From Clostridia bacterium (lineage in GTDB: Bacteria; Bacillota; Clostridia; DUPQ01), in contig JAQVAJ010000002.1 in assembly GCA_028690885.1 (NCBI GenBank), positions 1-19,470 of the forward strand: a DNA stretch of 19,470 nt, in the 5' to 3' direction. Below are positions 12,981 to 19,470 of the stretch, in pieces (position 1 is the first letter of the stretch; the number at the start of each line of letters is the position of its first letter). A program made the position numbers and the translations under genes. The notes under the pieces are model-generated. The model saw only the letters and a program-made list of their open reading frames with translations. It searched no databases and was not told where the DNA came from.

Positions 12981-13484
12981 ATGAGAAACGATTTTGATAG
13001 AACACCATCGGAATTCAAAGAAAAAGTAGTTAGGATCGGTCGTGTAGCGAAGGTTGTTAAAGGCGGTAGGAATTTCCGTTTCAGCGCTTTGGTCGTCGTC
13101 GGTGACGAAAACGGTCGTGTAGGCGTCGGTATGGGAAAAGCAGCTGAAGTTCCCGAATCAATAAGAAAAGGCACTGATGATGCCAAGAAAAACCTGATTA
13201 CAGTAGCTACTGACGGAACCACGGTTCCTCACGAAATAATAGGCGAATATGGCGCAGCTAAAGTATTACTCAAGCCAGCAGCACCTGGTACCGGAGTTAT
13301 AGCCGGTGGTGCAGTAAGAGCCGTATTGGATCTTGCGGGTATTAAGGATATCAGGACAAAATGTCTTGGATCACATAATGCAGTAAATGTAGCTAGAGCG
13401 ACAATTGACGGTTTGTCTAGAATGATGACCGCAGAGGATATTTCCAAGAAGAGGAATATGTCCATCGAAGAGATATTGGGTTAG
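12981..13484 (+). CDS. rpsE: 30S ribosomal protein S5
   Basis: A 167-residue S5, with an N-terminal double-stranded RNA-binding fold and a C-terminal domain, lying at the mRNA entry channel and important for accuracy. Seen: FKEKVVRIGRVAKVVKGGRN, FSALVVVGDENGRVGVGMGK, AAEVPESIRKGTDDAKKNL, the GTGVIAGGAVRAVLDLAGIK motif, and NAVNVARATIDGL. AGGAGG lies 11 bases before ATG 12981. Confidence 0.98.
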   Translation: MRNDFDRTPSEFKEKVVRIGRVAKVVKGGRNFRFSALVVVGDENGRVGVGMGKAAEVPESIRKGTDDAKKNLITVATDGTTVPHEIIGEYGAAKVLLKPAAPGTGVIAGGAVRAVLDLAGIKDIRTKCLGSHNAVNVARATIDGLSRMMTAEDISKKRNMSIEEILG

Positions 13485-13494
13485 GAGGGCTTTT

Positions 13495-13695
13495 ATGGCT
13501 AAGAAAAAAGCTGAACAAGCTAAAATGCTGAAAATAACGTTGGTTAAGAGCACTAACAGTTCCATAAAGAAACATCAGGCAACTGTTGAAGCATTAGGCC
13601 TTCGTAAGATAGGACAGACCGTAGAGCAAAAAGATAACGAAAAAATCAGAGGTATGGTACAAAAAGTACAACACCTCGTAAAAGTTGAAGAATAA
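13495..13695 (+). CDS. rpmD: 50S ribosomal protein L30
   Basis: A 66-residue L30. The core starts at MLKITLVKSTNSSIKKHQAT, followed by VEALGLRKIGQTVEQKDNEK, the typical bacterial L30 pattern. Ten lysine-rich residues precede the core, so it is slightly longer than the usual 58-60. ATG 13495 is chosen because GGAGGG lies 6 bases upstream; the inner methionine (codon 11) has no good ribosome-binding site. Confidence 0.96.
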   Translation: MAKKKAEQAKMLKITLVKSTNSSIKKHQATVEALGLRKIGQTVEQKDNEKIRGMVQKVQHLVKVEE

Positions 13696-13708
13696 GGGGG
13701 AGCTAAAA

Positions 13709-14152
13709 ATGAAATTAAATGAATTAGCACCAGCCGAAGGCTCAAAGAAAAAGGCATTCAGAAAAGGCCGTGGACATGGTTCAGGCAATGGAAAGACTGC
13801 TGGCAGAGGAGCTAACGGACAAAACTCCCGTTCAGGCGGTGGAGTAAGAGTTGGTTTTGAAGGTGGTCAGATGCCTTTATATAGAAGAATGCCTAAAGTT
13901 GGATTCAACAATAAGAGATTTCAGGATAAATATGCTGAAGTTAACATCGAAGCTCTTAACATTTTTAATGACAAAGAGCTTGTTGATGAGGTATTGCTTC
14001 GCGAAGCAGGCCTAGTTAAAGGCGTCTGTGACGGTATAGTTATTTTGGGAAGAGGAGAATTAACTAAGAATCTTACAGTCAGGGCTGAAAGATTCACGAA
14101 ATCCGCTGCAGAAAAAATTCAAGCTGCAGGAGGAAAGGCAGAGGTAGTATAA
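13709..14152 (+). CDS. rplO: 50S ribosomal protein L15
   Basis: A 147-residue L15, a late 50S assembly protein. Seen: MKLNELAPAEGSKKKAFRKG, the glycine- and arginine-rich GRGHGSGNGKTAGRGANGQN, GFEGGQMPLYRRMPKVGFNN and the globular end with AERFTKSAAEKIQAAGG. ATG 13709 is chosen over an in-frame ATG at 13685 because AAGGGGGAG lies 8 bases before it and the canonical MKLNEL start results. Its stop overlaps the secY ATG by one base. Confidence 0.97.
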   Translation: MKLNELAPAEGSKKKAFRKGRGHGSGNGKTAGRGANGQNSRSGGGVRVGFEGGQMPLYRRMPKVGFNNKRFQDKYAEVNIEALNIFNDKELVDEVLLREAGLVKGVCDGIVILGRGELTKNLTVRAERFTKSAAEKIQAAGGKAEVV

Positions 14153-15435
14153 TGTTTCAGACTATCAAGAACGCTTGGAATATTCCCGAGCTGAGAAAGA
14201 AAATATTGTTTACTATAACAATGCTCCTGATATACAGGATAGGATGTCATCTTCCTGTACCAGGGCTAATAGGTGCTGCATTTGAAGTGTTGGTTGAAGG
14301 AAACAAACTGTTTGGATTCATGGATATGTTTTCCGGCGGAGCGTTTTCCAATATGTCATTGTTTGCAATGAACATACAGCCATACATTAATGCATCCATT
14401 ATTTTAAATCTTCTTACAGTTGCAATTCCCGCTCTTGAAAGGCTATCAAAAGAAGGCGAAGAAGGAAGAAAAAAGATTACCCAGTACACAAGGTATCTTA
14501 CAATCGGCCTCGGACTCTTCCAAGCTAGCATGCTGTTTATAACATTAAAGAATTACGATGTGTTGTATGATGGCGGAACAATAATGAGTTTCTTGACAGT
14601 AGTATTCACATTCTGCGCAGGTACTGCAGTAGTAATGTGGTTGGGCGAACTCATAACAGAAAAAGGAATCGGAAATGGTATATCAATGATAATCTTCGTT
14701 GGTATCATCTCCAGAATACCTGCTGGAGCAGCTAGTCTATATGCCAATTGGCAGAATGGAGATCTTGGATCAACAGCCGTAGAAACTATATTTTTAGTAG
14801 TAGGTCTTTTGGTAGTAATGCTTGGTATGATAGTTGGAACAGTTTATGTTTCCGGAGCTACAAGAAAAATACCAGTAAACTACGCAAAGAAAGTTGTTGG
14901 AAGAAAGATGTACGGAGGACAAAGCACACATATACCTATGCAGGTAAATATGTCAGGTGTTATGCCAATAATCTTTGCTTCATCTATTACAACATTGCCT
15001 TCAATAATTATTAATTTTGTTGCACCAAACACAGAAAGTGCGTTTTTAAAAGCATTACAGAGAACGGATTCGTGGGCATTCCTTGCAATATATGCCTTAC
15101 TTATATTCTTCTTCTCATTCTTCTACACTATGATAGCTTTTAATCCAATAGATGTAGCAAACAACCTGAAGAAGAATGGTGGCTTTATACCTGGAATACG
15201 TCCTGGAAAACCTACATCAGATTATCTTTCATATGTATTAAACAAGATTACCTGGTTTGGAGGCTTGTTCCTGGCTTTACTAGCTACAATACCTTCAATC
15301 CTTGCAAGACTTGTTGGAATTCAGATTGGTTTTGGAGGAAGCGCGTTACTGATCGTAGTCGGTGTTGCACTTGAGACAGTGAAACAGATGGAATCACAAA
15401 TGCTGATGAGGCATTACAAGGGATTCCTTGATTAG
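14152..15435 (+). CDS. secY: Protein translocase channel subunit SecY
   Basis: A 427-residue, ten-helix channel of the SecYEG translocase in the cytoplasmic membrane, through which SecA and ribosomes push exported proteins. Seen: ELRKKILFTITMLLIYRIGC at the first helix, FGFMDMFSGGAFSNMSLFAM (plug region), PYINASIILNLL, LGELITEKGIGNGISMIIF, the cytosolic loop KVVGRKMYGGQSTHIPMQVN, and GFIPGIRPGKPTSDYLSYVL before the last helices. The length is normal. The ATG overlaps the rplO stop (taATG), and GGAGG lies about 14 bases upstream, so coupling to rplO is likely. Confidence 0.98.
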   Translation: MFQTIKNAWNIPELRKKILFTITMLLIYRIGCHLPVPGLIGAAFEVLVEGNKLFGFMDMFSGGAFSNMSLFAMNIQPYINASIILNLLTVAIPALERLSKEGEEGRKKITQYTRYLTIGLGLFQASMLFITLKNYDVLYDGGTIMSFLTVVFTFCAGTAVVMWLGELITEKGIGNGISMIIFVGIISRIPAGAASLYANWQNGDLGSTAVETIFLVVGLLVVMLGMIVGTVYVSGATRKIPVNYAKKVVGRKMYGGQSTHIPMQVNMSGVMPIIFASSITTLPSIIINFVAPNTESAFLKALQRTDSWAFLAIYALLIFFFSFFYTMIAFNPIDVANNLKKNGGFIPGIRPGKPTSDYLSYVLNKITWFGGLFLALLATIPSILARLVGIQIGFGGSALLIVVGVALETVKQMESQMLMRHYKGFLD

Positions 15436-15442
15436 GAGAGTC

Positions 15443-16108
15443 ATGATTATTATTATGCTAGGAGCCCCCGCAAGCGGTAAAGGCACACAAAGCGCAGTAG
15501 TAGCACAAAAACTTGGTATACCACATATATCAACAGGAGATATATTCAGGTGGAACATAGCCAATAATACTCCAATAGGAGCTGAGGCAAAAAAGTACAT
15601 TGACAAAGGGTTGTTAGTTCCTGATGAATTGACCATCAATATATTAAGAGACAGAATTGAAATGGAAGACTGTAAAGACGGATTCGTACTTGATGGCTAT
15701 CCTCGGACAATCAATCAGCAGGAGTCCTTAGACAAAATGCTTGAAGATTGCGGAAAATCTATCGATATGGCTATAAATCTGGTTGTAACAGATGAAGAAG
15801 TCGTAAGAAGGATATCAGGCAGGAGAATGTGCAAATGTGGTAAAGCTTATCACATAGTAACATATCCTTCAAAGAAACCTGACATATGTGATTTGTGCAA
15901 CGGCGAACTGTATACAAGAAAAGATGACACAGTTGAAGTAGCAAACACGAGACTTGATACATACAAAAAACAGTCTGAACCCATAATTGGTGTGTACATG
16001 GAAAAAGGAATACTTGTTGATATAGACGGACATAACCCCCAGGATAAAGTTTCTGAAGATGTATTATATGAAATACATAAATACTCTTCAAAACAAGGTG
16101 TGGTATAA
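15443..16108 (+). CDS. adk: Adenylate kinase, zinc-lid type
   Basis: A 221-residue cytosolic enzyme interconverting AMP and ATP with 2 ADP. Seen: P-loop GAPASGKGTQ, HISTGDIFRWNI (AMP site), GFVLDGYPRT, and a long LID starting after RRISGRRM. The LID carries CKC and, 19 residues on, CDLC, so four cysteines could bind zinc as in Gram-positive Adk. However the first pair is CxC, not the usual CxxC, one residue shorter. ATG 15443 is chosen over upstream TTG 15428 because AGGAG ends 4 bases before it and the Rossmann strand then starts at once (MIIIMLGAP). It lies 7 bases after secY, the normal place, but map does not follow it. Confidence 0.97.
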   Translation: MIIIMLGAPASGKGTQSAVVAQKLGIPHISTGDIFRWNIANNTPIGAEAKKYIDKGLLVPDELTINILRDRIEMEDCKDGFVLDGYPRTINQQESLDKMLEDCGKSIDMAINLVVTDEEVVRRISGRRMCKCGKAYHIVTYPSKKPDICDLCNGELYTRKDDTVEVANTRLDTYKKQSEPIIGVYMEKGILVDIDGHNPQDKVSEDVLYEIHKYSSKQGVV

Positions 16109-16109
16109 T
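16102..16109 (+). promoter_or_regulatory. Possible extended -10 promoter before infA
   Basis: TGGTATAAT, a TGn plus perfect TATAAT at 16104-16109, overlaps the end of adk. No good -35 lies 17 bases upstream, but extended -10 promoters often need none. A start near 16116 would give infA a leader of under 20 bases that still contains AAGGAGG. It could boost the infA-rpmJ-rpsM-rpsK-rpsD-rpoA-rplQ block. Confidence 0.38.
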
Positions 16110-16133
16110 GCTAAGGATAAGGAGGCAATAATT

Positions 16134-16349
16134 TTGGCAAATGATGTAATTGAGACAGAAGGTGTAGTAATAGAATCTTTACCAAATACAATGTTCAAGG
16201 TTGAATTACCTAATAAACATGTTATATTAGCCCATATCTCAGGAAAGTTGAGAATGCACTATATAAGGATACTTCCAGGAGATAAGGTAAAAATACAGAT
16301 GTCGCCATATGATCTGACAAAAGGCCGGATAGTATGGAGAGGCAAATAG
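16134..16349 (+). CDS. infA: Translation initiation factor IF-1
   Basis: A 71-residue S1/OB-fold factor that occupies the 30S A site during initiation. Seen: VIETEGVVIESLPNTMFKVE, ILAHISGKLRMHYIRILPGD and the SPYDLTKGRI end, matching IF-1 throughout. The start is TTG at 16134: AAGGAGG lies 8 bases upstream, it yields the expected MA-DVI N-terminus, and no in-frame ATG exists before conserved residues. It follows adk directly with 25 bases between; the methionine aminopeptidase gene usual here is absent. Confidence 0.97.
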   Translation: MANDVIETEGVVIESLPNTMFKVELPNKHVILAHISGKLRMHYIRILPGDKVKIQMSPYDLTKGRIVWRGK

Positions 16350-16362
16350 GAGGAAAATATAA

Positions 16363-16476
16363 ATGAAAGTTAAACCATCAGTTAAAAAAAGATGTGAAAA
16401 GTGTAAGATAATAAGAAGAAAAGGCAGAGTAATGGTTATCTGCGAGAACCCAAGACACAAACAGAGACAGGGATAA
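16363..16476 (+). CDS. rpmJ: 50S ribosomal protein L36, zinc-binding form
   Basis: A 37-residue protein, the usual L36 length. Seen: MKVKPSVKKRCEKCKIIRRK, then VMVICENPRHKQRQG. The zinc ligands C11, C14, C27 and H32 are all present, so this is the zinc-containing paralogue. AGGAGG lies 9 bases before ATG 16363. It sits between infA and rpsM as in other Firmicutes. Confidence 0.97.
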   Translation: MKVKPSVKKRCEKCKIIRRKGRVMVICENPRHKQRQG

Positions 16477-16477
16477 T

Positions 16478-16573
16478 GTGATTAGCATTACTGATGCGGC
16501 TGAACAGTTAATTACTGTTTTCGGTGATGATAACATAGACACTCGAAAGATTTTGAAAGGACTATGGAGGTAA
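16478..16573 (+). CDS. Possible 31-residue small protein in the rpmJ-rpsM gap
   Basis: Starting two bases after the rpmJ stop, a GTG-initiated frame runs 31 codons to a TAA at 16571-16573. The peptide includes ITDAAEQLITVFGDDNIDTR and ends KILKGLWR. AGGGA lies 4 bases before the GTG. Its last sense codons (TGG AGG) hold the GGAGG used by rpsM, the compact arrangement seen elsewhere in this cluster. I do not recognise a family, and the frame is short enough to be chance in a 106-base gap. It is not similar to methionine aminopeptidase motifs as far as I can see. Confidence 0.35.
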   Translation: MISITDAAEQLITVFGDDNIDTRKILKGLWR

Positions 16574-16582
16574 AAAAGTAAA

Positions 16583-16954
16583 ATGGCTCGTATTGCCGGG
16601 GTTGATTTACCCAGAGAAAAAAGAGTAGAGATCGGTCTGACATATATATATGGAATCGGACTGACCAGTTCCCAGAAGATTATAGAACAAGCAGGAATAA
16701 ATCCTGACACTAGAGTAAAAGATCTTACTGAGGCTGAAATTGTTAAACTTAGAGATCTTATAGAAAAAGAACACATAGTTGAAGGTGATCTTCGTAGAGA
16801 AGTTTCATTCAACATTAAAAGACTCATTGATATAGGCAGCTATAGAGGCAGAAGACACAGAATGGGATTGCCTGTTAGGGGTCAGAGGACAAAGACGAAT
16901 GCAAGGACACGTAAAGGCCCAAGCAAATCATCTATTGGCGGAAAGAAGAAGTAA
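16583..16954 (+). CDS. rpsM: 30S ribosomal protein S13
   Basis: A 123-residue S13 from the 30S head, bridging to the 50S subunit and P-site tRNA. Seen: ARIAGVDLPREKRVEIGLTY, IYGIG, the helical coiled region RDLIEKEHIVEGDLRREVSF, and GSYRGRRHRMGLPVRGQRTK followed by the basic tail. It is the first gene of the alpha-operon block. GGAGG is 12 bases before ATG 16583, a longer spacing than most of its neighbours have. Confidence 0.98.
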   Translation: MARIAGVDLPREKRVEIGLTYIYGIGLTSSQKIIEQAGINPDTRVKDLTEAEIVKLRDLIEKEHIVEGDLRREVSFNIKRLIDIGSYRGRRHRMGLPVRGQRTKTNARTRKGPSKSSIGGKKK

Positions 16955-16967
16955 GGAGGTATGAGCA

Positions 16968-17369
16968 ATGGCACAACAGAAATCAGCTGTTAAGAAGTCA
17001 AGAAAAAGAAAAGAAAAAAAGAACGTTGAACATGGCCAGGCGCATATCCGTTCCAGTTTCAATAACACTATTGTAACTATGTCTGATTTGCAGGGTAATG
17101 TTTTATCATGGGCAAGCGCAGGCGGATTAGGCTTCAGAGGTTCAAAGAAGAACACACCATTTGCTGCACAGGTTGCTGCAGAAACAGCAGCTAAAGCTGC
17201 TATGGAACATGGTTTAAGGACTGTTGAAGTTTACATCAAGGGTCCGGGTGCGGGTAGAGAATCAGCCATCAGGGCTATGGAAACCGTAGGGCTTTCAGTT
17301 GTAATGATAAAGGATGTAACTCCTATTCCACATAACGGCTGCAGACCGCCGAAGAGAAGAAGAGTATAA
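16968..17369 (+). CDS. rpsK: 30S ribosomal protein S11
   Basis: A 133-residue S11 from the 30S platform, near the mRNA exit and Shine-Dalgarno helix. Seen: a lysine-rich N-terminus, HIRSSFNNTIVTMSDLQGNV, WASAGGLGFRGSKKNTPFAA, KGPGAGRESAIRAM, and the nearly invariant end DVTPIPHNGCRPPKRRRV. AAGGAGG lies 9 bases before ATG 16968. Confidence 0.98.
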   Translation: MAQQKSAVKKSRKRKEKKNVEHGQAHIRSSFNNTIVTMSDLQGNVLSWASAGGLGFRGSKKNTPFAAQVAAETAAKAAMEHGLRTVEVYIKGPGAGRESAIRAMETVGLSVVMIKDVTPIPHNGCRPPKRRRV

Positions 17370-17384
17370 GGAGGTACAAATAAA

Positions 17385-18011
17385 ATGGCTAGATATACAG
17401 ATGCAGTATGCAAACTTTGCAGACGCGAAGGCGTAAAGCTGTTTTTAAAGGGTGACAGATGTTATACCGATAAATGTGCCATAGTCAGAAGAGCATATGC
17501 TCCTGGACAACATGGCAAGAAGAGAAGTAAACAAAGCGAATACGGTTTGCAGCTTCGCGAAAAACAGAAAGCAAGAAGATTTTACGGAGTATTGGAATCA
17601 CAGTTTCTTAAATATTATGACATGGCTTCAAGACAAAAAGGCATGACAGGCGAAAACCTTCTCAAAATACTTGAGAGCAGGTTAGATAATGTTGTTTACA
17701 GGATGGGATTAGCTAATTCAAGACCTGAAGCAAGACAGCTTGTAAGGCATGGACATTTCAATATTAACGGAAAAACTGTTGATATCCCTTCATATCTTGT
17801 TAAAGTCGGTGACGTTATTCAGCTTAAGGATTCTATGAAAGATTCTCCTAAGTTTAAAGAACTCATTGAAACATCACAAACAAAGATAGTTCCAGCATTT
17901 ATTGAATTTGATCAAGAAAATGTAACTGGTAAAATCATTGATGTATGTAAACGCGAAGATGTGAGCCTGCCTATAGAAGAAAGATTTATTGTTGAGTTCT
18001 ACTCTAAGTAG
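17385..18011 (+). CDS. rpsD: 30S ribosomal protein S4, zinc-binding form
   Basis: A 208-residue S4, a primary 16S rRNA binder that nucleates 30S assembly and is involved in decoding accuracy. Seen: CKLC at 9-12 with C26 and C31 as zinc ligands, YAPGQHGKKRSKQSEYG, the S4 RNA-binding domain with ESRLDNVVYRMGLANSRPEA and RQLVRHGHFNINGKTVDIPS, and the C-terminal REDVSLPIEERFIVEFYSK. The location in the alpha operon between rpsK and rpoA differs from B. subtilis, where rpsD lies elsewhere, but is common in clostridia. AAGGAGG lies 9 bases before ATG 17385. Confidence 0.97.
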   Translation: MARYTDAVCKLCRREGVKLFLKGDRCYTDKCAIVRRAYAPGQHGKKRSKQSEYGLQLREKQKARRFYGVLESQFLKYYDMASRQKGMTGENLLKILESRLDNVVYRMGLANSRPEARQLVRHGHFNINGKTVDIPSYLVKVGDVIQLKDSMKDSPKFKELIETSQTKIVPAFIEFDQENVTGKIIDVCKREDVSLPIEERFIVEFYSK

Positions 18012-18055
18012 TAATCAGCATAATATACCATTAAATTAAAAAGGAGGGTATAACA

Positions 18056-18997
18056 TTGATAGAAATAGAGAAACCAAGAATCGAATGCGTTGAAGTAAAC
18101 GATGAGTATGGTAAATTTGTAGTTGAACCCCTTGAGAGAGGGTATGGCACTACATTGGGCAACTCCTTAAGAAGAATTCTGTTATCCTCTTTGCCCGGAG
18201 CAGCTGCTACGAGCATAAAGATAGACGGCGTACTACATGAGTTTTCAACAATTCCCGGCGTAGTTGAAGATGTTACTGAAATAATTCTTAATGTTAAGGG
18301 AATCAGGCTTAGACTAGATTCTGATGAACCAAAAACATTGACCATTAGGACAGAAGGTACAGGAGATGTTACTGCAGGTGACATTCTTAAGAATGCTGAA
18401 GTAGAAGTTCTTAATCCTGATCATTATCTTTTCAAAATGGATAACTGTGAATCTTTCTACATGGAAATTACAGTTGCTAAGGGCAGAGGATATGATTCTG
18501 CTGAAAAGAATAAAAAAGAAGGTATGCCTATAGGTACTATTCCAGTTGATTCAATATATACCCCTGTAAACAGAGTGGTTTATAAAGTTGAGGATACTCG
18601 TGTAGGACAGATAACAGACTATGACATGTTAACAATGGAAATATATACTGATAAGTCCATGTCACCAACTAAAGCTTTGAGTTATGCAGCTAAGATAATG
18701 AGTGATCATCTTAACCTGTTTATTGATCTTTCGGAAGAAGTCAAACAGACTGAAACCGTTGTGGAAACAGAAGAACAGACCAAAAACGATTTGTTCGACA
18801 AACCGATTGATGAATTGGATCTTTCAGTCAGATCATACAATTGCCTTAAGAGAGCCGGTATCAACACTGTAGGTGATCTTACAAGCAAGACTGAAGATGA
18901 AATGATGAAAGTACGTAATCTTGGTAAGAAATCATTTGATGAAATACGCAAGAAGCTTGATGAGCTGGGACAGACTTTTTCCAGACCAGAAGAATAA
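18056..18997 (+). CDS. rpoA: RNA polymerase alpha subunit
   Basis: A 313-residue alpha subunit; its dimer nucleates RNA polymerase assembly. Seen: N-terminal domain with MIEIEKPRIECVEV, FVVEPLERGYGTTLGNSLRR, ILLSSLPGAAATSIKIDGVL and DGVLHEFSTIPGVVEDVTEI; an acidic linker near 230-250; and the C-terminal domain ELDLSVRSYNCLKRAGINTV with NLGKKSFDEIRKKLDELG. The arginine in SVRSYN corresponds to E. coli R265, the DNA and activator contact. The start is TTG at 18056, 8 bases after AAGGAGGG, giving the canonical MIEIEKP; no ATG is available nearby. The 44-base gap before it is larger than most in this block. Confidence 0.98.
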   Translation: MIEIEKPRIECVEVNDEYGKFVVEPLERGYGTTLGNSLRRILLSSLPGAAATSIKIDGVLHEFSTIPGVVEDVTEIILNVKGIRLRLDSDEPKTLTIRTEGTGDVTAGDILKNAEVEVLNPDHYLFKMDNCESFYMEITVAKGRGYDSAEKNKKEGMPIGTIPVDSIYTPVNRVVYKVEDTRVGQITDYDMLTMEIYTDKSMSPTKALSYAAKIMSDHLNLFIDLSEEVKQTETVVETEEQTKNDLFDKPIDELDLSVRSYNCLKRAGINTVGDLTSKTEDEMMKVRNLGKKSFDEIRKKLDELGQTFSRPEE

Positions 18998-19009
18998 GGA
19001 GGTATAAAA

Positions 19010-19470
19010 ATGCCGTCAAACAGAAAACTTGATAGACCCACAGACCAAAGAATAGCTATTCTTAAAAATTTGGTTACGGGCTTAATACAAAACGGGAAGC
19101 TTGAAACAACAGAAGCCAGAGGAAAAGAAGTTAAAAAGATAGCTGACAGTCTCATTGCGAAAGCGGTTGCTGAATGTGATAATTTCACATCAAAACCTCA
19201 AAAAGTCACACGTGCAAAGACACATAAAGGCAAAAAGCTTACAATGACAAAAGAAAGCAAGACTTCAAAAACTGATTATGAAGTAATTGACAGAGAAACT
19301 GTTGAAGAAATGGTTACAGTTGATAATGCTTCCAGATTACATGCAAGAAGACAGGCTTTTAAATGGATCAACAAGATTGATGGAGTCAATGTAGTTAATA
19401 AACTATATGATGAAATAGCACCAAAGCTTAAAGGCAGAGATGGTGGATTTGTAAAAATTTACAAGATCGG
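19010..19470 (+). CDS. rplQ: 50S ribosomal protein L17, long form, 3' end cut off
   Basis: L17 lies near the exit tunnel on the 50S surface and normally ends the alpha operon. Seen: MPSNRKLDRPTDQRIAILKN, GLIQNGKLETTEARGKEVKK, then ASRLHARRQAFKWINKI and VVNKLYDEIAPKLKGRDGGF. Between the two halves is an insertion of about 50 residues, lysine- and threonine-rich then acidic (KTHKGKKLTMTKESKTSK, VIDRETVEEMVTVDN), absent from the usual 112-125-residue protein. Long L17 forms of this sort are known in some clostridia. AAGGAGG lies 7 bases before ATG 19010. 153 codons are visible before the window ends; no stop is reached. Confidence 0.96.
   Translation, partial: MPSNRKLDRPTDQRIAILKNLVTGLIQNGKLETTEARGKEVKKIADSLIAKAVAECDNFTSKPQKVTRAKTHKGKKLTMTKESKTSKTDYEVIDRETVEEMVTVDNASRLHARRQAFKWINKIDGVNVVNKLYDEIAPKLKGRDGGFVKIYKI

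Noticed and set aside
14748..15014. An 88-codon frame inside secY
   Set aside because: Alternate-frame shadow of secY, without a ribosome-binding site.
17999..18011. Small hairpin CTACT-CTA-AGTAG at the end of rpsD
   Set aside because: Five pairs with a three-base loop fully inside the coding end; likely chance, no T-run follows.

Overview
The window looks like chromosome of a low-GC Gram-positive anaerobe of the Clostridia type. The signs are AT-rich coding with AGA and ATA codons, near-perfect AGGAGG ribosome-binding sites, a zinc-type (61-residue) S14, zinc-binding S4, L24 and L36, an L17 with a long internal insertion, and Firmicutes gene order. I cannot name the genus from sequence alone. 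All genes read on the + strand.

Region 1 (1-1753) holds the last 32 codons of an unrecognised membrane protein (called X here), then two short-chain dehydrogenases joined by ATGA stop/start overlaps, probably one operon. Region 2 (1862-3097) is a CNNM/CorC-type membrane protein with DUF21, CBS and CorC domains. Region 3 (3098-3827) is a graveyard: the 3' half of a UMP kinase gene (pyrH) with an in-frame stop, AT-rich DNA, and a decayed deletion copy of the X-SDR1-SDR2 cassette in which the end of X is joined directly to the end of SDR2. Region 4 (3828-4602) is a toxin-antitoxin pair (AbrB/MazE-type antitoxin, RelE/ParE-type toxin) with its own sigma-A promoter and a dyad/direct-repeat candidate operator.

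Region 5 (4603-19470) is the S10-spc-alpha ribosomal supercluster. It has a sigma-A promoter, a roughly 210-base structured leader, then rpsJ-rplCDWB-rpsS-rplV-rpsC-rplP-rpmC-rpsQ-rplNXE-rpsN-rpsH-rplFR-rpsE-rpmD-rplO-secY-adk-infA-rpmJ-rpsM-rpsK-rpsD-rpoA-rplQ, the last cut by the window edge. Gaps are mostly 5-18 bases and several genes overlap, so this is probably one long transcription unit making 26 ribosomal proteins, the SecY channel, adenylate kinase, IF-1 and the RNA polymerase alpha subunit.

Departures from the textbook layout are: map is absent between adk and infA; no str operon (fusA/tuf) lies directly upstream of rpsJ; a 106-base gap between rpmJ and rpsM contains a 31-codon open frame with a ribosome-binding site; a hairpin lies between rpsH and rplF; L22, L23 and L17 are enlarged; and four genes use GTG or TTG starts. 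The most unusual observations are the ghost cassette and the structured S10 leader. I saw no convincing new defence or metabolic system, tRNA, rRNA, CRISPR array or intact mobile element.
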